64,000 bases of DNA from Lachnospiraceae bacterium. GTDB lineage: Bacteria; Bacillota; Clostridia; Lachnospirales; Lachnospiraceae. Below, piece by piece: positions 49,649 through 58,267 of this stretch. The position numbers and the translations under genes are program-made. Location of the stretch: NCBI GenBank assembly GCA_017441825.1, contig JAFRVD010000048.1:1-64000 (forward strand), in the 5' to 3' direction. Below the pieces are notes generated by a model. It made no database searches and was not told the origin of the DNA. It saw only the letters and a list, made by a program, of their open reading frames with translations. How positions within the stretch are numbered: the first letter of the stretch is position 1; every line of letters starts with the position of its first letter.

Positions 49649-52285
49649 TCACTCCCCGGCGCGTTCCGCCTCTGAAAGCTCTTCATTAAGGGCTGCAAGC
49701 CTCCGGAGCCGGAAGAGCCTGCCGAAGACGAAGAGTGCGACCATGACGAGCGCGGAAAGGACTGTGAGAAGGAGTCCCGGGATGAGCCACGGCGTCTGGA
49801 ACGAGAACTCCAGCGTATGCGCGCCCATGCTGAGATCCACGCCGAGGTACGCGTCCTTGATGCTCACGGGCTGCACCTCTTCGCCGTCCACCTTGACCGT
49901 CCAGCCCTTTTCATACGGGATGGTGGTCATGAGTGTTCCGCCCTCCGCGGCGTTGATGTGCGCGGTGACGTGCGTGTCATCCCAGGAATCGACGACCATC
50001 GGGCAGCGGTTAAACGCGTCGCAGATCGCGTTCATGTACTCATCGTGGAAGAGATAGAGCATGGGCTCGATGAGCTTCGTGCTGTTGTCCTCGCTGTTGA
50101 TCAGAGTGATCATTTCGCCCGCATCCACATAGCCGATGTCCATGACGTAGCCGCGGTTCAGGTTGTCGAACTTCTTTGAGAACGTCCCGTGAGTGACGGT
50201 AATGGCCTTTGGGCCTGTTGTGGACGTATAGATGTAATAGTATCCGGGCTCAGAGGGCGTTATGGTGACGTAGGTAGCCGCGTTGTATTCCGGCGTCACG
50301 TTCTCGAAAAGCGTGTAGATGCCGGACACGAGCCCCGCAAGCTGGTTCTGGTTCTCAAGCGGCGTGAGCGCAAGATTGGACCAGGACGGCAGGACGCTGT
50401 AGTTCAGCAGGAAGCCAAGCGGCAGCGTATATTTGTTTTCATATACAAAGACCGGTCCCGAGTTCGCATAGAGGGTCCGCCAGGACGCGTAGTCTTTTAG
50501 CTCCTGCGTGGCGATGGAGTACCGGACGCCCATCAGCATGTTTGTGAACGGCGTCTGTCCGGTGGAGCCGTAGGCATTTGTAGAGGCCTCCATGCCGAGT
50601 TTTGTGTAGAATGAAGTCAGGTTTGCGTTTGCCGTGGAGGAGAAAGTGGAGATCGTGTGGTATCCGAGCCACGCGCCGTCGTTTTTCGTCCGGTTCTGGA
50701 GCTTCTCCATCCGGTAGAACGTATTCTCCGGAAGCTCCTTTTCGATCTTTTCCATGATCTCATCCACGCCCTCATCGTACATGACGTAATCCGAACGCTT
50801 CACAGTAGGGACGGACGTAACGCTGGTATTAATGCAGGCTTCTATGGCAGCCAGCGTCAGGAGCGCGATGAGAAGTACGTCGAGGAATATTTTTCCGCGC
50901 CGCCAGGCGTACGCAAGAACCGTATAGAGTAATATGAAAAGCGCGCTTAAATAGAACACCCGGAAGCCGTAGTACGCAGGATCGGTTTCCAGCTTTTCCG
51001 CGGCAAAGATCAGGACGAGCGCCGCGATCATCACGAACGTAATGTCCCGGTAGGTACGGTCCGGGATCCCGATGAAGCCCCTGTATGAGACCACAAGCAG
51101 CAGGAAGATATAGATAAAGCTCTGCCGGCACGGAAGGCTGTTCGGAATGTGCAGGCCGTGCCAGATGTAGTCCATGAAGCGCGTGGAAAAGCTGAAATAG
51201 TAGAACAGCAGCAGGATGGTATACCCGAGCTTTTCCCGAAGCGTGATCCGCTTGTTCAGGTAGTAGAACGGAACAAGGAGGAAGACGAACACGCCGCAGT
51301 AGATGTTCGGCCAGTGGTCGAGTCCTGTATGCGTCTCCACGTTGATGAAATGGCGCGAGATCATGTCGAACAGGGAGAAATAGCTCCTTAAGCTGTCCTT
51401 CCAGTTGAACGTGCCGCTTGCCGATGCCGTCATCGGGAAGTAGGAGATATACGGGATGAGCAGCACGGAGGAAAAGGCGACCGCGAGGAGCGTGCAGCCC
51501 ATGAATTTTGCAAACTTGCGCCAGAAGTGCTTCCGCATGCGGCGCTCCGTCGCGAGATAAAAGAAGCAGTAGAAGAACACGCCCAGGCTGACCATGATGG
51601 CGATGTAGTAGTTGGTCAGGATGGTGAAGCCCAGCGCGACACAGTAGAGTATGCCGCGGTTTTCCCGGAACGTCTGCTCTACGCCCAGAATGACCAGCGG
51701 GAACAGCCAGATGCAGTCCAGCCACATGACGTTCCAGCTGTACGCGGCCATATACCCGGACAGCGCGTAGAAGATGCCGAAAACGACCGGCGGCCAGGCC
51801 GAAAGCCCTGCGTTCCCGTGTTTTTTATTCAGGTACCAGGTGACCGAGACCGAGGCGAGCCCCGTCTTAATTACGATCAGCGCCGTGATGAATTCGATGA
51901 TGTGATCCGCGGGGCACAGGAACAGGAAGAGGTTGGCCGGACTCGAAAGATAGTACGCTATGACAGGGATAAAGCTTGTGCCGGAGCCTATGTTCCAGGA
52001 GTACATCATGGATCCGCCGTGCGACATCTTGTACTTGAGCTCCTGGAAGAACGGCGCGTACTGGTGGTAAAGGTCCGTCCGAAGGAAGCACTGGTCTCCG
52101 AAGGGCCAGATCCCGCGCTCAATGAAGACGATCACCATCACGATGACAGGGATCAGGAAGGCCGCAAGGTACGGCCCCGTCTTCATGATATCGAATCTTC
52201 TGCGCCTTTCGGAACGCTCCGCGCGCGATGAATTTGTTTCCAATGCTGCTTCGTCGTTTGCCGCAGTCTCAGCATTAACCGGCAT
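49649..52285 (-). CDS. yfhO: YfhO family membrane glycosyltransferase
   Basis: 878 residues, AAAGGAG before the start. About twelve to fourteen transmembrane helices occupy residues 35-490 and a last one lies near 840-865; between them is a large outer beta-rich domain. The opening segment FLRTDLYHQYAPFFQELKYKM (read in parts) carries the acidic residues that form the GT-C active site in YfhO proteins. In Bacillus, YfhO transfers sugar from undecaprenyl phosphate to lipoteichoic acid outside the cell, working with a GT2 transferase (CsbB) and a GtrA-type flippase. The GtrA gene overlaps this one by 11 bases; the GT2 enzyme is not in the window. Confidence 0.85.
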   Translation of the reverse strand: MPVNAETAANDEAALETNSSRAERSERRRRFDIMKTGPYLAAFLIPVIVMVIVFIERGIWPFGDQCFLRTDLYHQYAPFFQELKYKMSHGGSMMYSWNIGSGTSFIPVIAYYLSSPANLFLFLCPADHIIEFITALIVIKTGLASVSVTWYLNKKHGNAGLSAWPPVVFGIFYALSGYMAAYSWNVMWLDCIWLFPLVILGVEQTFRENRGILYCVALGFTILTNYYIAIMVSLGVFFYCFFYLATERRMRKHFWRKFAKFMGCTLLAVAFSSVLLIPYISYFPMTASASGTFNWKDSLRSYFSLFDMISRHFINVETHTGLDHWPNIYCGVFVFLLVPFYYLNKRITLREKLGYTILLLFYYFSFSTRFMDYIWHGLHIPNSLPCRQSFIYIFLLLVVSYRGFIGIPDRTYRDITFVMIAALVLIFAAEKLETDPAYYGFRVFYLSALFILLYTVLAYAWRRGKIFLDVLLIALLTLAAIEACINTSVTSVPTVKRSDYVMYDEGVDEIMEKIEKELPENTFYRMEKLQNRTKNDGAWLGYHTISTFSSTANANLTSFYTKLGMEASTNAYGSTGQTPFTNMLMGVRYSIATQELKDYASWRTLYANSGPVFVYENKYTLPLGFLLNYSVLPSWSNLALTPLENQNQLAGLVSGIYTLFENVTPEYNAATYVTITPSEPGYYYIYTSTTGPKAITVTHGTFSKKFDNLNRGYVMDIGYVDAGEMITLINSEDNSTKLIEPMLYLFHDEYMNAICDAFNRCPMVVDSWDDTHVTAHINAAEGGTLMTTIPYEKGWTVKVDGEEVQPVSIKDAYLGVDLSMGAHTLEFSFQTPWLIPGLLLTVLSALVMVALFVFGRLFRLRRLAALNEELSEAERAGE

Positions 52286-52778
52286 TTCCGTCTCCTTTTC
52301 TGAAAATGAAGAATTTGCTGGCCAGGTAGTTCGCGATCAGCACGAACACGCTCGCGATGATCTTGAACAGCGGCTCATTGAGGGAGAGAAGCTCCACAGT
52401 AACATACAAAAAGGCTGTTTCCAGACCCAGTGAAAGCAGCCTGCAGCTCATAAATGATAAAAACTCACGCAGGAAGGTCCGCCTGTCCCACGATGGACTG
52501 TCAAAGACGAAGATCTTGTTTACAAAGAACGCGAACACGACGGCTGCGATCCAGGCCGCGCAGTTCGCGAGGATGATATCCGCCCCGTCCGACGGGAACC
52601 GCGGCATGATGAAATAGACCACGTAGTTGACAGCAGTCGTGAGAACACCCGCTGCAATGTACGTGATCATCTCGTAATTGAAGATCTTCCCGAACACGCG
52701 GTGTCCGGACAGGTATCTCGAGAGACGGAGGTCCGCAAGCCATCTCACGGGTCGTGAATCCATTATTTTCTGCTTCAT
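52275..52778 (-). CDS. GtrA family membrane protein (putative lipid-linked sugar flippase)
   Basis: 167 residues with four transmembrane helices (about 38-60, 68-90, 105-125, 133-155). Conserved GtrA features are present: ITYIAAGVLTTAVNYVVYF and NYLASKFFIFRK at the end. GtrA proteins are thought to move undecaprenyl-phosphate sugars across the membrane. It overlaps the YfhO gene, supporting a shared glycosylation route for wall polymer. The cytosolic N-terminal 30 residues are basic. Confidence 0.85.
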   Translation of the reverse strand: MKQKIMDSRPVRWLADLRLSRYLSGHRVFGKIFNYEMITYIAAGVLTTAVNYVVYFIMPRFPSDGADIILANCAAWIAAVVFAFFVNKIFVFDSPSWDRRTFLREFLSFMSCRLLSLGLETAFLYVTVELLSLNEPLFKIIASVFVLIANYLASKFFIFRKGDGNAG

Positions 52779-52806
52779 GCCGGATGTTCCCGAAATGCAA
52801 AAGTGC

Positions 52807-52835
52807 TTTACATTCCTTCTGTGCTCATCTATAAT
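52807..52835 (+). promoter_or_regulatory. Promoter of the amidase gene
   Basis: TTTACA (52807-52812) and TATAAT (52830-52835) with 17 bases between. The leader would be about 88 bases and A+T-rich; I see no riboswitch in it. The divergent gtrA gene probably uses the opposite strand of the same spacer. Confidence 0.65.
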
Positions 52836-52929
52836 AGACTCTGTATGTGCGTGATTTCATTAACATGGTGATCACTATAGAGTTTAGTCTATTTCACTAA
52901 AAATGTAAATCACTTTTTGGGTAGAAGGA

Positions 52930-54003
52930 ATGAATGAAGATACAATGAGAAGCGCACGCAGACCGAACTCCCCGGAAAACCGGCAGGAGGACCGGGAAGC
53001 GGAGCGCCAGAAAAGGCAGGATGAACAGTTACGGGCTGTGAGAAAGCGGGAAAGTATCATCCTCTTTGCATTCATCACGGTCATTCTGGCTGCGGTCATC
53101 GTCGTAAGTGCGGTGACTAAGGACACGCAGCAGGAGCTCCTTAAGGAGCCCGAAAAGACCACGGAAAAGACAACGGAAAGTACCACTGAAAAAGAGACCG
53201 TGATCAACGTGATCGGGAAGAATGAAACGCAGGGGACTGTTTCGGAACAGGATGCAGCGGAGATCCCGGAGACTTCGGAGATTCGGGAGGCTGAGCATGA
53301 GGCGGAGATCACGGAGCCGGAAATAACGGCGCCCCCGGAGACAGAGCCTTCCTTTGAGACCGAAGCACCGGAGACAGCGGCGCCGGAGACCCCGGCACCG
53401 GAAACCGCAGCTCCGGTGACTTATGAAACGGTGCCGTCTTCCGTCAATATTTCAAACAGCATCCTGATCCCTTCGTGGATCACGCAGCACTTCCTGGACA
53501 TTTCCCCGAAGAACCGTCCGGGCATTGCGCTGCCTCAGGTCAACGACATCGTGATCCACTGGGTGGCGAACCCGGGGAGCACGGCGCTCGGCAACTGGGA
53601 GTACTTTCAGAACCTGGCGAACCCCGAGGTCAACCATGAAAACATCAGCGCGAGCTCGCATTTCATAGTCGGGCTGGAGGGCGAGATCATCCAGTGCATC
53701 CCGGTGGAGGAGGTCGCGTACGCGAACCAGCCACGGAACTATGACACCATCAGCATCGAGGTCTGCCACCCGGACTGGGGAGGCAAATACAATGACACGA
53801 CGTACGCTTCGGTCATCCGCCTTGCGGCGTACCTCTGCGAACAGTACGGGCTGAACGCGGACCACGTGATCCGTCACCACGATGTGAGCGGCAAGGACTG
53901 CCCGAAGTATTACGTGGAGCATCCGGAAGCCTGGGAAGCTTTAAGGACGGACATCACGATCTACATTTCGAAGCACCCGGACATCGAGCATGAATTCCCG
54001 TAA
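52930..54003 (+). CDS. Membrane-anchored N-acetylmuramoyl-L-alanine amidase (amidase_2/PGRP fold)
   Basis: 357 residues; AGAAGGAATG spans the start. A basic cytosolic end (1-38), a transmembrane helix (about 40-62), then a Thr/Glu/Pro-rich stalk to about 170 (ETEAPETAAPETPAPE) lead to an outer amidase_2 domain. Zinc ligands fit IVIHWVA (His), RHHDVSGKDCPKYY (His and Cys), with SSHFIVGLEGEIIQCIP and ISIEVCHPD as conserved strands. It cleaves the bond between MurNAc and L-Ala in peptidoglycan, acting at the outer face of the membrane. Unlike secreted autolysins it has no wall-binding domain. Confidence 0.88.
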   Translation: MNEDTMRSARRPNSPENRQEDREAERQKRQDEQLRAVRKRESIILFAFITVILAAVIVVSAVTKDTQQELLKEPEKTTEKTTESTTEKETVINVIGKNETQGTVSEQDAAEIPETSEIREAEHEAEITEPEITAPPETEPSFETEAPETAAPETPAPETAAPVTYETVPSSVNISNSILIPSWITQHFLDISPKNRPGIALPQVNDIVIHWVANPGSTALGNWEYFQNLANPEVNHENISASSHFIVGLEGEIIQCIPVEEVAYANQPRNYDTISIEVCHPDWGGKYNDTTYASVIRLAAYLCEQYGLNADHVIRHHDVSGKDCPKYYVEHPEAWEALRTDITIYISKHPDIEHEFP

Positions 54004-54065
54004 GGGACACACAGGAAAGAAAACAAAAAGAATATATTTTATCAAATCAAACGGAGGAACGGAGA

Positions 54066-55271
54066 ATGAAGATTCTGGTTATGAACTGCGGCAGCTCATC
54101 CCTGAAGTATCAGCTGATCGACATGGAGAACGAAGAGGTCCTCGCGAAGGGGCTCTGCGAAAGGATCGGCATTGACGGATCAAAGCTTACCCACAGGCCG
54201 GCAGGAAAGGACAGGTATGAGATCGAGGTCGACATGCCGGATCACGGCGTCGCGGTCAAGCTCGTCCTGGAGGCGCTTCTTGACAAGGAGCACGGCGTGA
54301 TCGAGTCCGAGTACGAGATCGGCGCGATCGGCCACCGCGTACTGCACGGCGGCAAGGAGATCACGAAGTCCTGTGTGGTCGACCAGCACGTGAAAGACGT
54401 TATCCGTGAGTGCTTCGACCTGGGCCCCTTACACAACCCGGCCAACCTGATCGGTATTGAGGCCTGTGAAAAGGCTATGCCCGGCAAGATGAACGTGGCC
54501 GTATTCGATACGAGCTTCGGCATGGGCATGGAGCCCAAGGCCTACCGCTACGCGATCCCGGACAAGTACTACGATGAGTACGGCGTCCGCCGCTACGGCT
54601 TCCACGGCACCTCTCACGCGTTTGTTTCGAAGGAAGCCATCCGGTACCTCGGCCTCGATCCTGAAAACGGCAAGGTCATCGTATGCCACCTGGGCAACGG
54701 TGCGTCTGTATCCGCGAGTGTGGGCGGCGTGTGCGTAGACACCTCCATGGGCCTGACCCCGCTGGAAGGCCTGATCATGGGCACCCGTTCCGGCGACGTT
54801 GACGCGGCTGTAGTCCAGTACATCACGAACAAGGAAGGCTGCTCTGTTGACGATACCCTGAACATCCTGAACAAGAAGTCCGGCATGCTGGCGCTGTCCG
54901 GCGTCTCCTCGGACTTCCGCGATATCGAAGCCGCCATTTACAACGGCGATGAGAAGGCGAAGATGGCCATGGAAGCGTACGTGCACCGTCTTGCGAAGTA
55001 TATCGGCGCGTACAACATGATCCTGAAGGGTGCGGACGCGCTTGTGTTTACGGCAGGCGTGGGCGAGAACGGCCCGATGGTCCGCCGCATGGTGTGCGAA
55101 TATCTCGAGTTCCTTGGCGTTAAGATCGACGAGGAGCAGAACAAGAGCGCGTTCGGGAAGCAGGTAGTGCTTTCCACTGAAGATTCCACGATGAAGGTCG
55201 CGGTCATCCCGACGAACGAAGAACTCGCGATCGCGCGGGACACGCTGTCCTTCGCGGAAATGTACAGGTAA
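54066..55271 (+). CDS. ackA: Acetate kinase
   Basis: 401 residues, GGAGGAACGGAGA before the start. Family signatures: [48 protein letters not shown] with [31 protein letters not shown] and [11 protein letters not shown]. It makes ATP and acetate from acetyl phosphate, the energy step of anaerobic fermentation. Phosphotransacetylase (pta), often next to it, is not in the window. Codon choice looks like a highly expressed gene. Confidence 0.97.
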   Translation: MKILVMNCGSSSLKYQLIDMENEEVLAKGLCERIGIDGSKLTHRPAGKDRYEIEVDMPDHGVAVKLVLEALLDKEHGVIESEYEIGAIGHRVLHGGKEITKSCVVDQHVKDVIRECFDLGPLHNPANLIGIEACEKAMPGKMNVAVFDTSFGMGMEPKAYRYAIPDKYYDEYGVRRYGFHGTSHAFVSKEAIRYLGLDPENGKVIVCHLGNGASVSASVGGVCVDTSMGLTPLEGLIMGTRSGDVDAAVVQYITNKEGCSVDDTLNILNKKSGMLALSGVSSDFRDIEAAIYNGDEKAKMAMEAYVHRLAKYIGAYNMILKGADALVFTAGVGENGPMVRRMVCEYLEFLGVKIDEEQNKSAFGKQVVLSTEDSTMKVAVIPTNEELAIARDTLSFAEMYR

Positions 55272-55332
55272 GTATCAGTTCAGCCAGGCTTTATCCGGCC
55301 TGACGGAAAGCAGCAATAACAGGAAAGAATCT

Positions 55333-57147
55333 ATGGCGCAGTACGACCGTTCAAGGATCCGCAATTTCTGCATCATCGCGCATATCGACCACGGCAAATC
55401 CACCCTGGCCGACCGGATCATTGAAATGACAGGACTTCTTACGCACCGCGAAATGCAGGCGCAGGTGCTCGATAATATGGATCTGGAACGCGAGCGCGGC
55501 ATCACGATAAAGGCGCAGGCGGTCCGGACGGTCTACCGCGCACAGGACGGAAACGAATATATCCTGAACCTGATCGACACCCCGGGCCACGTGGACTTCA
55601 ACTACGAGGTCTCGAGGTCGCTCGCGGCATGCGACGGGGCGGTGCTCGTGGTGGACGCGGCGCAGGGGATCGAAGCCCAGACGCTCGCAAACGTCTACAT
55701 GGCGCTGGACCACGACCTTGAGGTCTTCCCGGTCATCAACAAGATCGACCTGCCGAGCGCGGACCCGGAGGGCGTCGCTCATGAGATCGAGGACGTGATA
55801 GGGATCGAGGCGATGGACGCCCCCAGGATCTCCGCGAAGAACGGCACCAACTGCGAGGCGGTGCTCGAGGAGATCGTGAAGAAGATCCCGCCGCCGAAGG
55901 GCGACGAAAGCGCACCATTAAAGGCGCTTATCTTTGACTCGGTCTATGATTCCTACAAGGGAGTGATCGTGTTCATGCGTGTGATGGACGGCGAGGTCCG
56001 CCCCGGCATGCGCGTCCGGATGATGGCCACAGGTGCGGAAGCGGACGTTGTGGAGACCGGGTACTTCGGTGCGGGACAGTTCATTCCCTGCGAAGGCCTG
56101 TCCGCAGGCATGGTGGGCTATCTTACGGCCTCCATCAAAAACGTAACGGATACCCGCGTGGGCGATACGGTGACGGATGCGAAGCGGCCGGCCGCGGAGC
56201 CGCTCCCAGGCTATAAGAAGGTCAACCCCATGGTATACTGCGGGCTGTACCCCGCGGACGGGGCGCACTACAGCGACCTTCGTGATGCACTGGAAAAGCT
56301 CAAGCTCAACGACGCGTCGCTCTTTTTTGAGCCGGAGAATTCCGTGGCATTAGGCTTCGGCTACCGCTGCGGGTTCCTGGGGCTTCTCCACCTCGAGATC
56401 ATTGAAGAACGGCTCGAGCGGGAGTATAACTTAGACCTTGTGACTACGGCGCCGTCCGTGGTCTACAGGATCTACAAGACGAACGGGGAGATGGTCGAGC
56501 TGACGAACCCCACGAACATGCCGAGCCCTGCCGAGATCGATTACATGGAGGAGCCGGTGGTCGCCGCGGAGATCATCGTGACGTCCGAGTACATCGGCGC
56601 GATCATGGACCTCTGCCAGGAACGGCGCGGTGTGTACAAGAGCATCGAATACATCGAGGCGAAGCGCGCCATCCTGAAGTATGACCTGCCCCTCAATGAG
56701 ATCATTTACGACTTCTACGATGCATTGAAGAGCCGGTCGCGCGGCTACGCATCGTTCGACTACGAGCTTTCCGGCTACGTCCGTTCGGAGCTCGTGAAGC
56801 TTGACATCCTGGTGAACCACGAGGAGATCGACGCGCTGTCCTTCGTTGTCTTTGCCGGGAACGCGTACGAGCGCGGCAGAAGGATGTGCGAGAAGCTGAA
56901 GGAAAACATCCCGAGGCATCTGTTCGAGATCCCGATCCAGGCGGCCATAGGCTCAAAAATCATTGCGAGGGAGACTGTGAAGGCCGTCCGGAAGGACGTT
57001 CTCGCGAAGTGCTACGGCGGCGATATCACGCGGAAAAAGATGCTTCTGGAAAAACAGAAGGAAGGAAAGAAGCGCATGCGGACCTTCGGAAACGTAGAGA
57101 TCCCGCAGGACGCGTTCATGTCTGTATTAAAGCTGGATGAGACCTGA
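55333..57147 (+). CDS. lepA: Elongation factor 4 (LepA), back-translocase GTPase
   Basis: 604 residues, AGGAAAG before the start. The GTPase has [32 protein letters not shown] and NKIDLP. Domains II, III and V and the LepA-specific C-terminal domain ([25 protein letters not shown], read in parts) are complete. It binds ribosomes and assists under stress or during initiation/assembly. A short hairpin, CAGGC/GCCTG (55285-55302), without a T run separates it from ackA. The stop lies one base before the hemW start, as in the conserved lepA-hemW pair. Confidence 0.97.
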   Translation: MAQYDRSRIRNFCIIAHIDHGKSTLADRIIEMTGLLTHREMQAQVLDNMDLERERGITIKAQAVRTVYRAQDGNEYILNLIDTPGHVDFNYEVSRSLAACDGAVLVVDAAQGIEAQTLANVYMALDHDLEVFPVINKIDLPSADPEGVAHEIEDVIGIEAMDAPRISAKNGTNCEAVLEEIVKKIPPPKGDESAPLKALIFDSVYDSYKGVIVFMRVMDGEVRPGMRVRMMATGAEADVVETGYFGAGQFIPCEGLSAGMVGYLTASIKNVTDTRVGDTVTDAKRPAAEPLPGYKKVNPMVYCGLYPADGAHYSDLRDALEKLKLNDASLFFEPENSVALGFGYRCGFLGLLHLEIIEERLEREYNLDLVTTAPSVVYRIYKTNGEMVELTNPTNMPSPAEIDYMEEPVVAAEIIVTSEYIGAIMDLCQERRGVYKSIEYIEAKRAILKYDLPLNEIIYDFYDALKSRSRGYASFDYELSGYVRSELVKLDILVNHEEIDALSFVVFAGNAYERGRRMCEKLKENIPRHLFEIPIQAAIGSKIIARETVKAVRKDVLAKCYGGDITRKKMLLEKQKEGKKRMRTFGNVEIPQDAFMSVLKLDET

Positions 57148-57148
57148 T

Positions 57149-58267
57149 ATGAGTGAACCTGTTGAACTCTACGTCCATATCCCGTTCTGTGCAAAAAAGT
57201 GTGCGTACTGCGACTTTTATTCTCATCCTGCGGATGAGGCGCAGATGGACGCCTATATCGAAGAAGTGCTGGAGGAGATCTCACTGTCCCCGTTTGCGGG
57301 ACGTGAGGCTTCCTCCGTTTTCTTTGGCGGCGGGACGCCAAGTATTGTGAAGAGCAGCCATATCGTCACTGTTCTTGAGAAGCTCCGGCAGGCTTTCCGG
57401 ATACGGGAGGACGCGGAGATCAGCATCGAGGTGAATCCGGGGACAGTGACGCGGGAAAAGCTCCGTACGTTCCGGAAAGCGGGGATCAGCCGGCTGTCTG
57501 TCGGCCTCCAGAGTGCGGACGACGCCATGCTTAAGAAGCTCGGGCGGATCCATACCTTCCGGGATTTTCAGGAGACGTACCGCATGGCGCGGGAAGAGGG
57601 ATTTAAGAATATCAGCGCGGACATGATCCTGGGGCTCCCGGGAGAGACCCCCGAAGGGTTCGCGGATTCGCTTGAAAAGGTGCTTATCATGGGTCCTGAG
57701 CACCTGTCCGTCTATTCCCTCATCATTGAGGAAAACACGCCGTTTTACGCGCTTTACGGGCCTTCAGGGGCTTTCAGGCATGAGCTTCCTTCGGAGGACA
57801 AAGAGCGGGAGACCGCGCACCTTGCGGACAGGCTGCTCGAAAGCGCCGGATATGTGAAATACGAGATCTCGAACTACGCGAAGCCGGGATACGAGTGTCG
57901 CCACAATGAAGGCTACTGGACCGGCGTCCCGTACCTCGGGTTCGGCGCGGCAGCGGCGTCCTACATAGAAGGGAAGCGGTTTAAGAACGCCCTGAACGAC
58001 GAATACCTCGCGCTCCCTTATGAGGAATGCGAGGTACTCGGTGAAAAGGACCTGATGTCCGAAATGATGATCCTGGGCCTCCGGCTTACCGCGGGCGTTT
58101 CCGAAAGTGCGTTCCGCGCACGGTTCGGAAAGGGCATGGAGGACGTTTACGGAGACGTAATAGAAAAGTACGTCTCTTTAGGCGCGCTGTCCCGTGACGG
58201 AGCATATCTTAAGCTCACTCCGTACGGCATGGACGCCGCAAACGTCGTCATGGCTGATTTTCTGTAG
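57149..58267 (+). CDS. hemW: Radical SAM heme chaperone HemW-like protein
   Basis: 372 residues from the ATG at 57149; an ATG at 57137 inside lepA would add four residues. CAKKCAYCDF (C-x3-C-x2-C) binds the radical SAM cluster, followed by SVFFGGGTPS, IEVNPGTVT, SRLSVGLQSADD and EISNYAKPGYECRHNEGYW. The C-terminal HemN-like domain is complete. HemW proteins bind heme and insert it into enzymes; earlier annotation as coproporphyrinogen oxidase is usually wrong because the fourth cysteine of HemN is missing, as here. The end overlaps the convergent PBP gene by 20 bases. Confidence 0.92.
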   Translation: MSEPVELYVHIPFCAKKCAYCDFYSHPADEAQMDAYIEEVLEEISLSPFAGREASSVFFGGGTPSIVKSSHIVTVLEKLRQAFRIREDAEISIEVNPGTVTREKLRTFRKAGISRLSVGLQSADDAMLKKLGRIHTFRDFQETYRMAREEGFKNISADMILGLPGETPEGFADSLEKVLIMGPEHLSVYSLIIEENTPFYALYGPSGAFRHELPSEDKERETAHLADRLLESAGYVKYEISNYAKPGYECRHNEGYWTGVPYLGFGAAAASYIEGKRFKNALNDEYLALPYEECEVLGEKDLMSEMMILGLRLTAGVSESAFRARFGKGMEDVYGDVIEKYVSLGALSRDGAYLKLTPYGMDAANVVMADFL

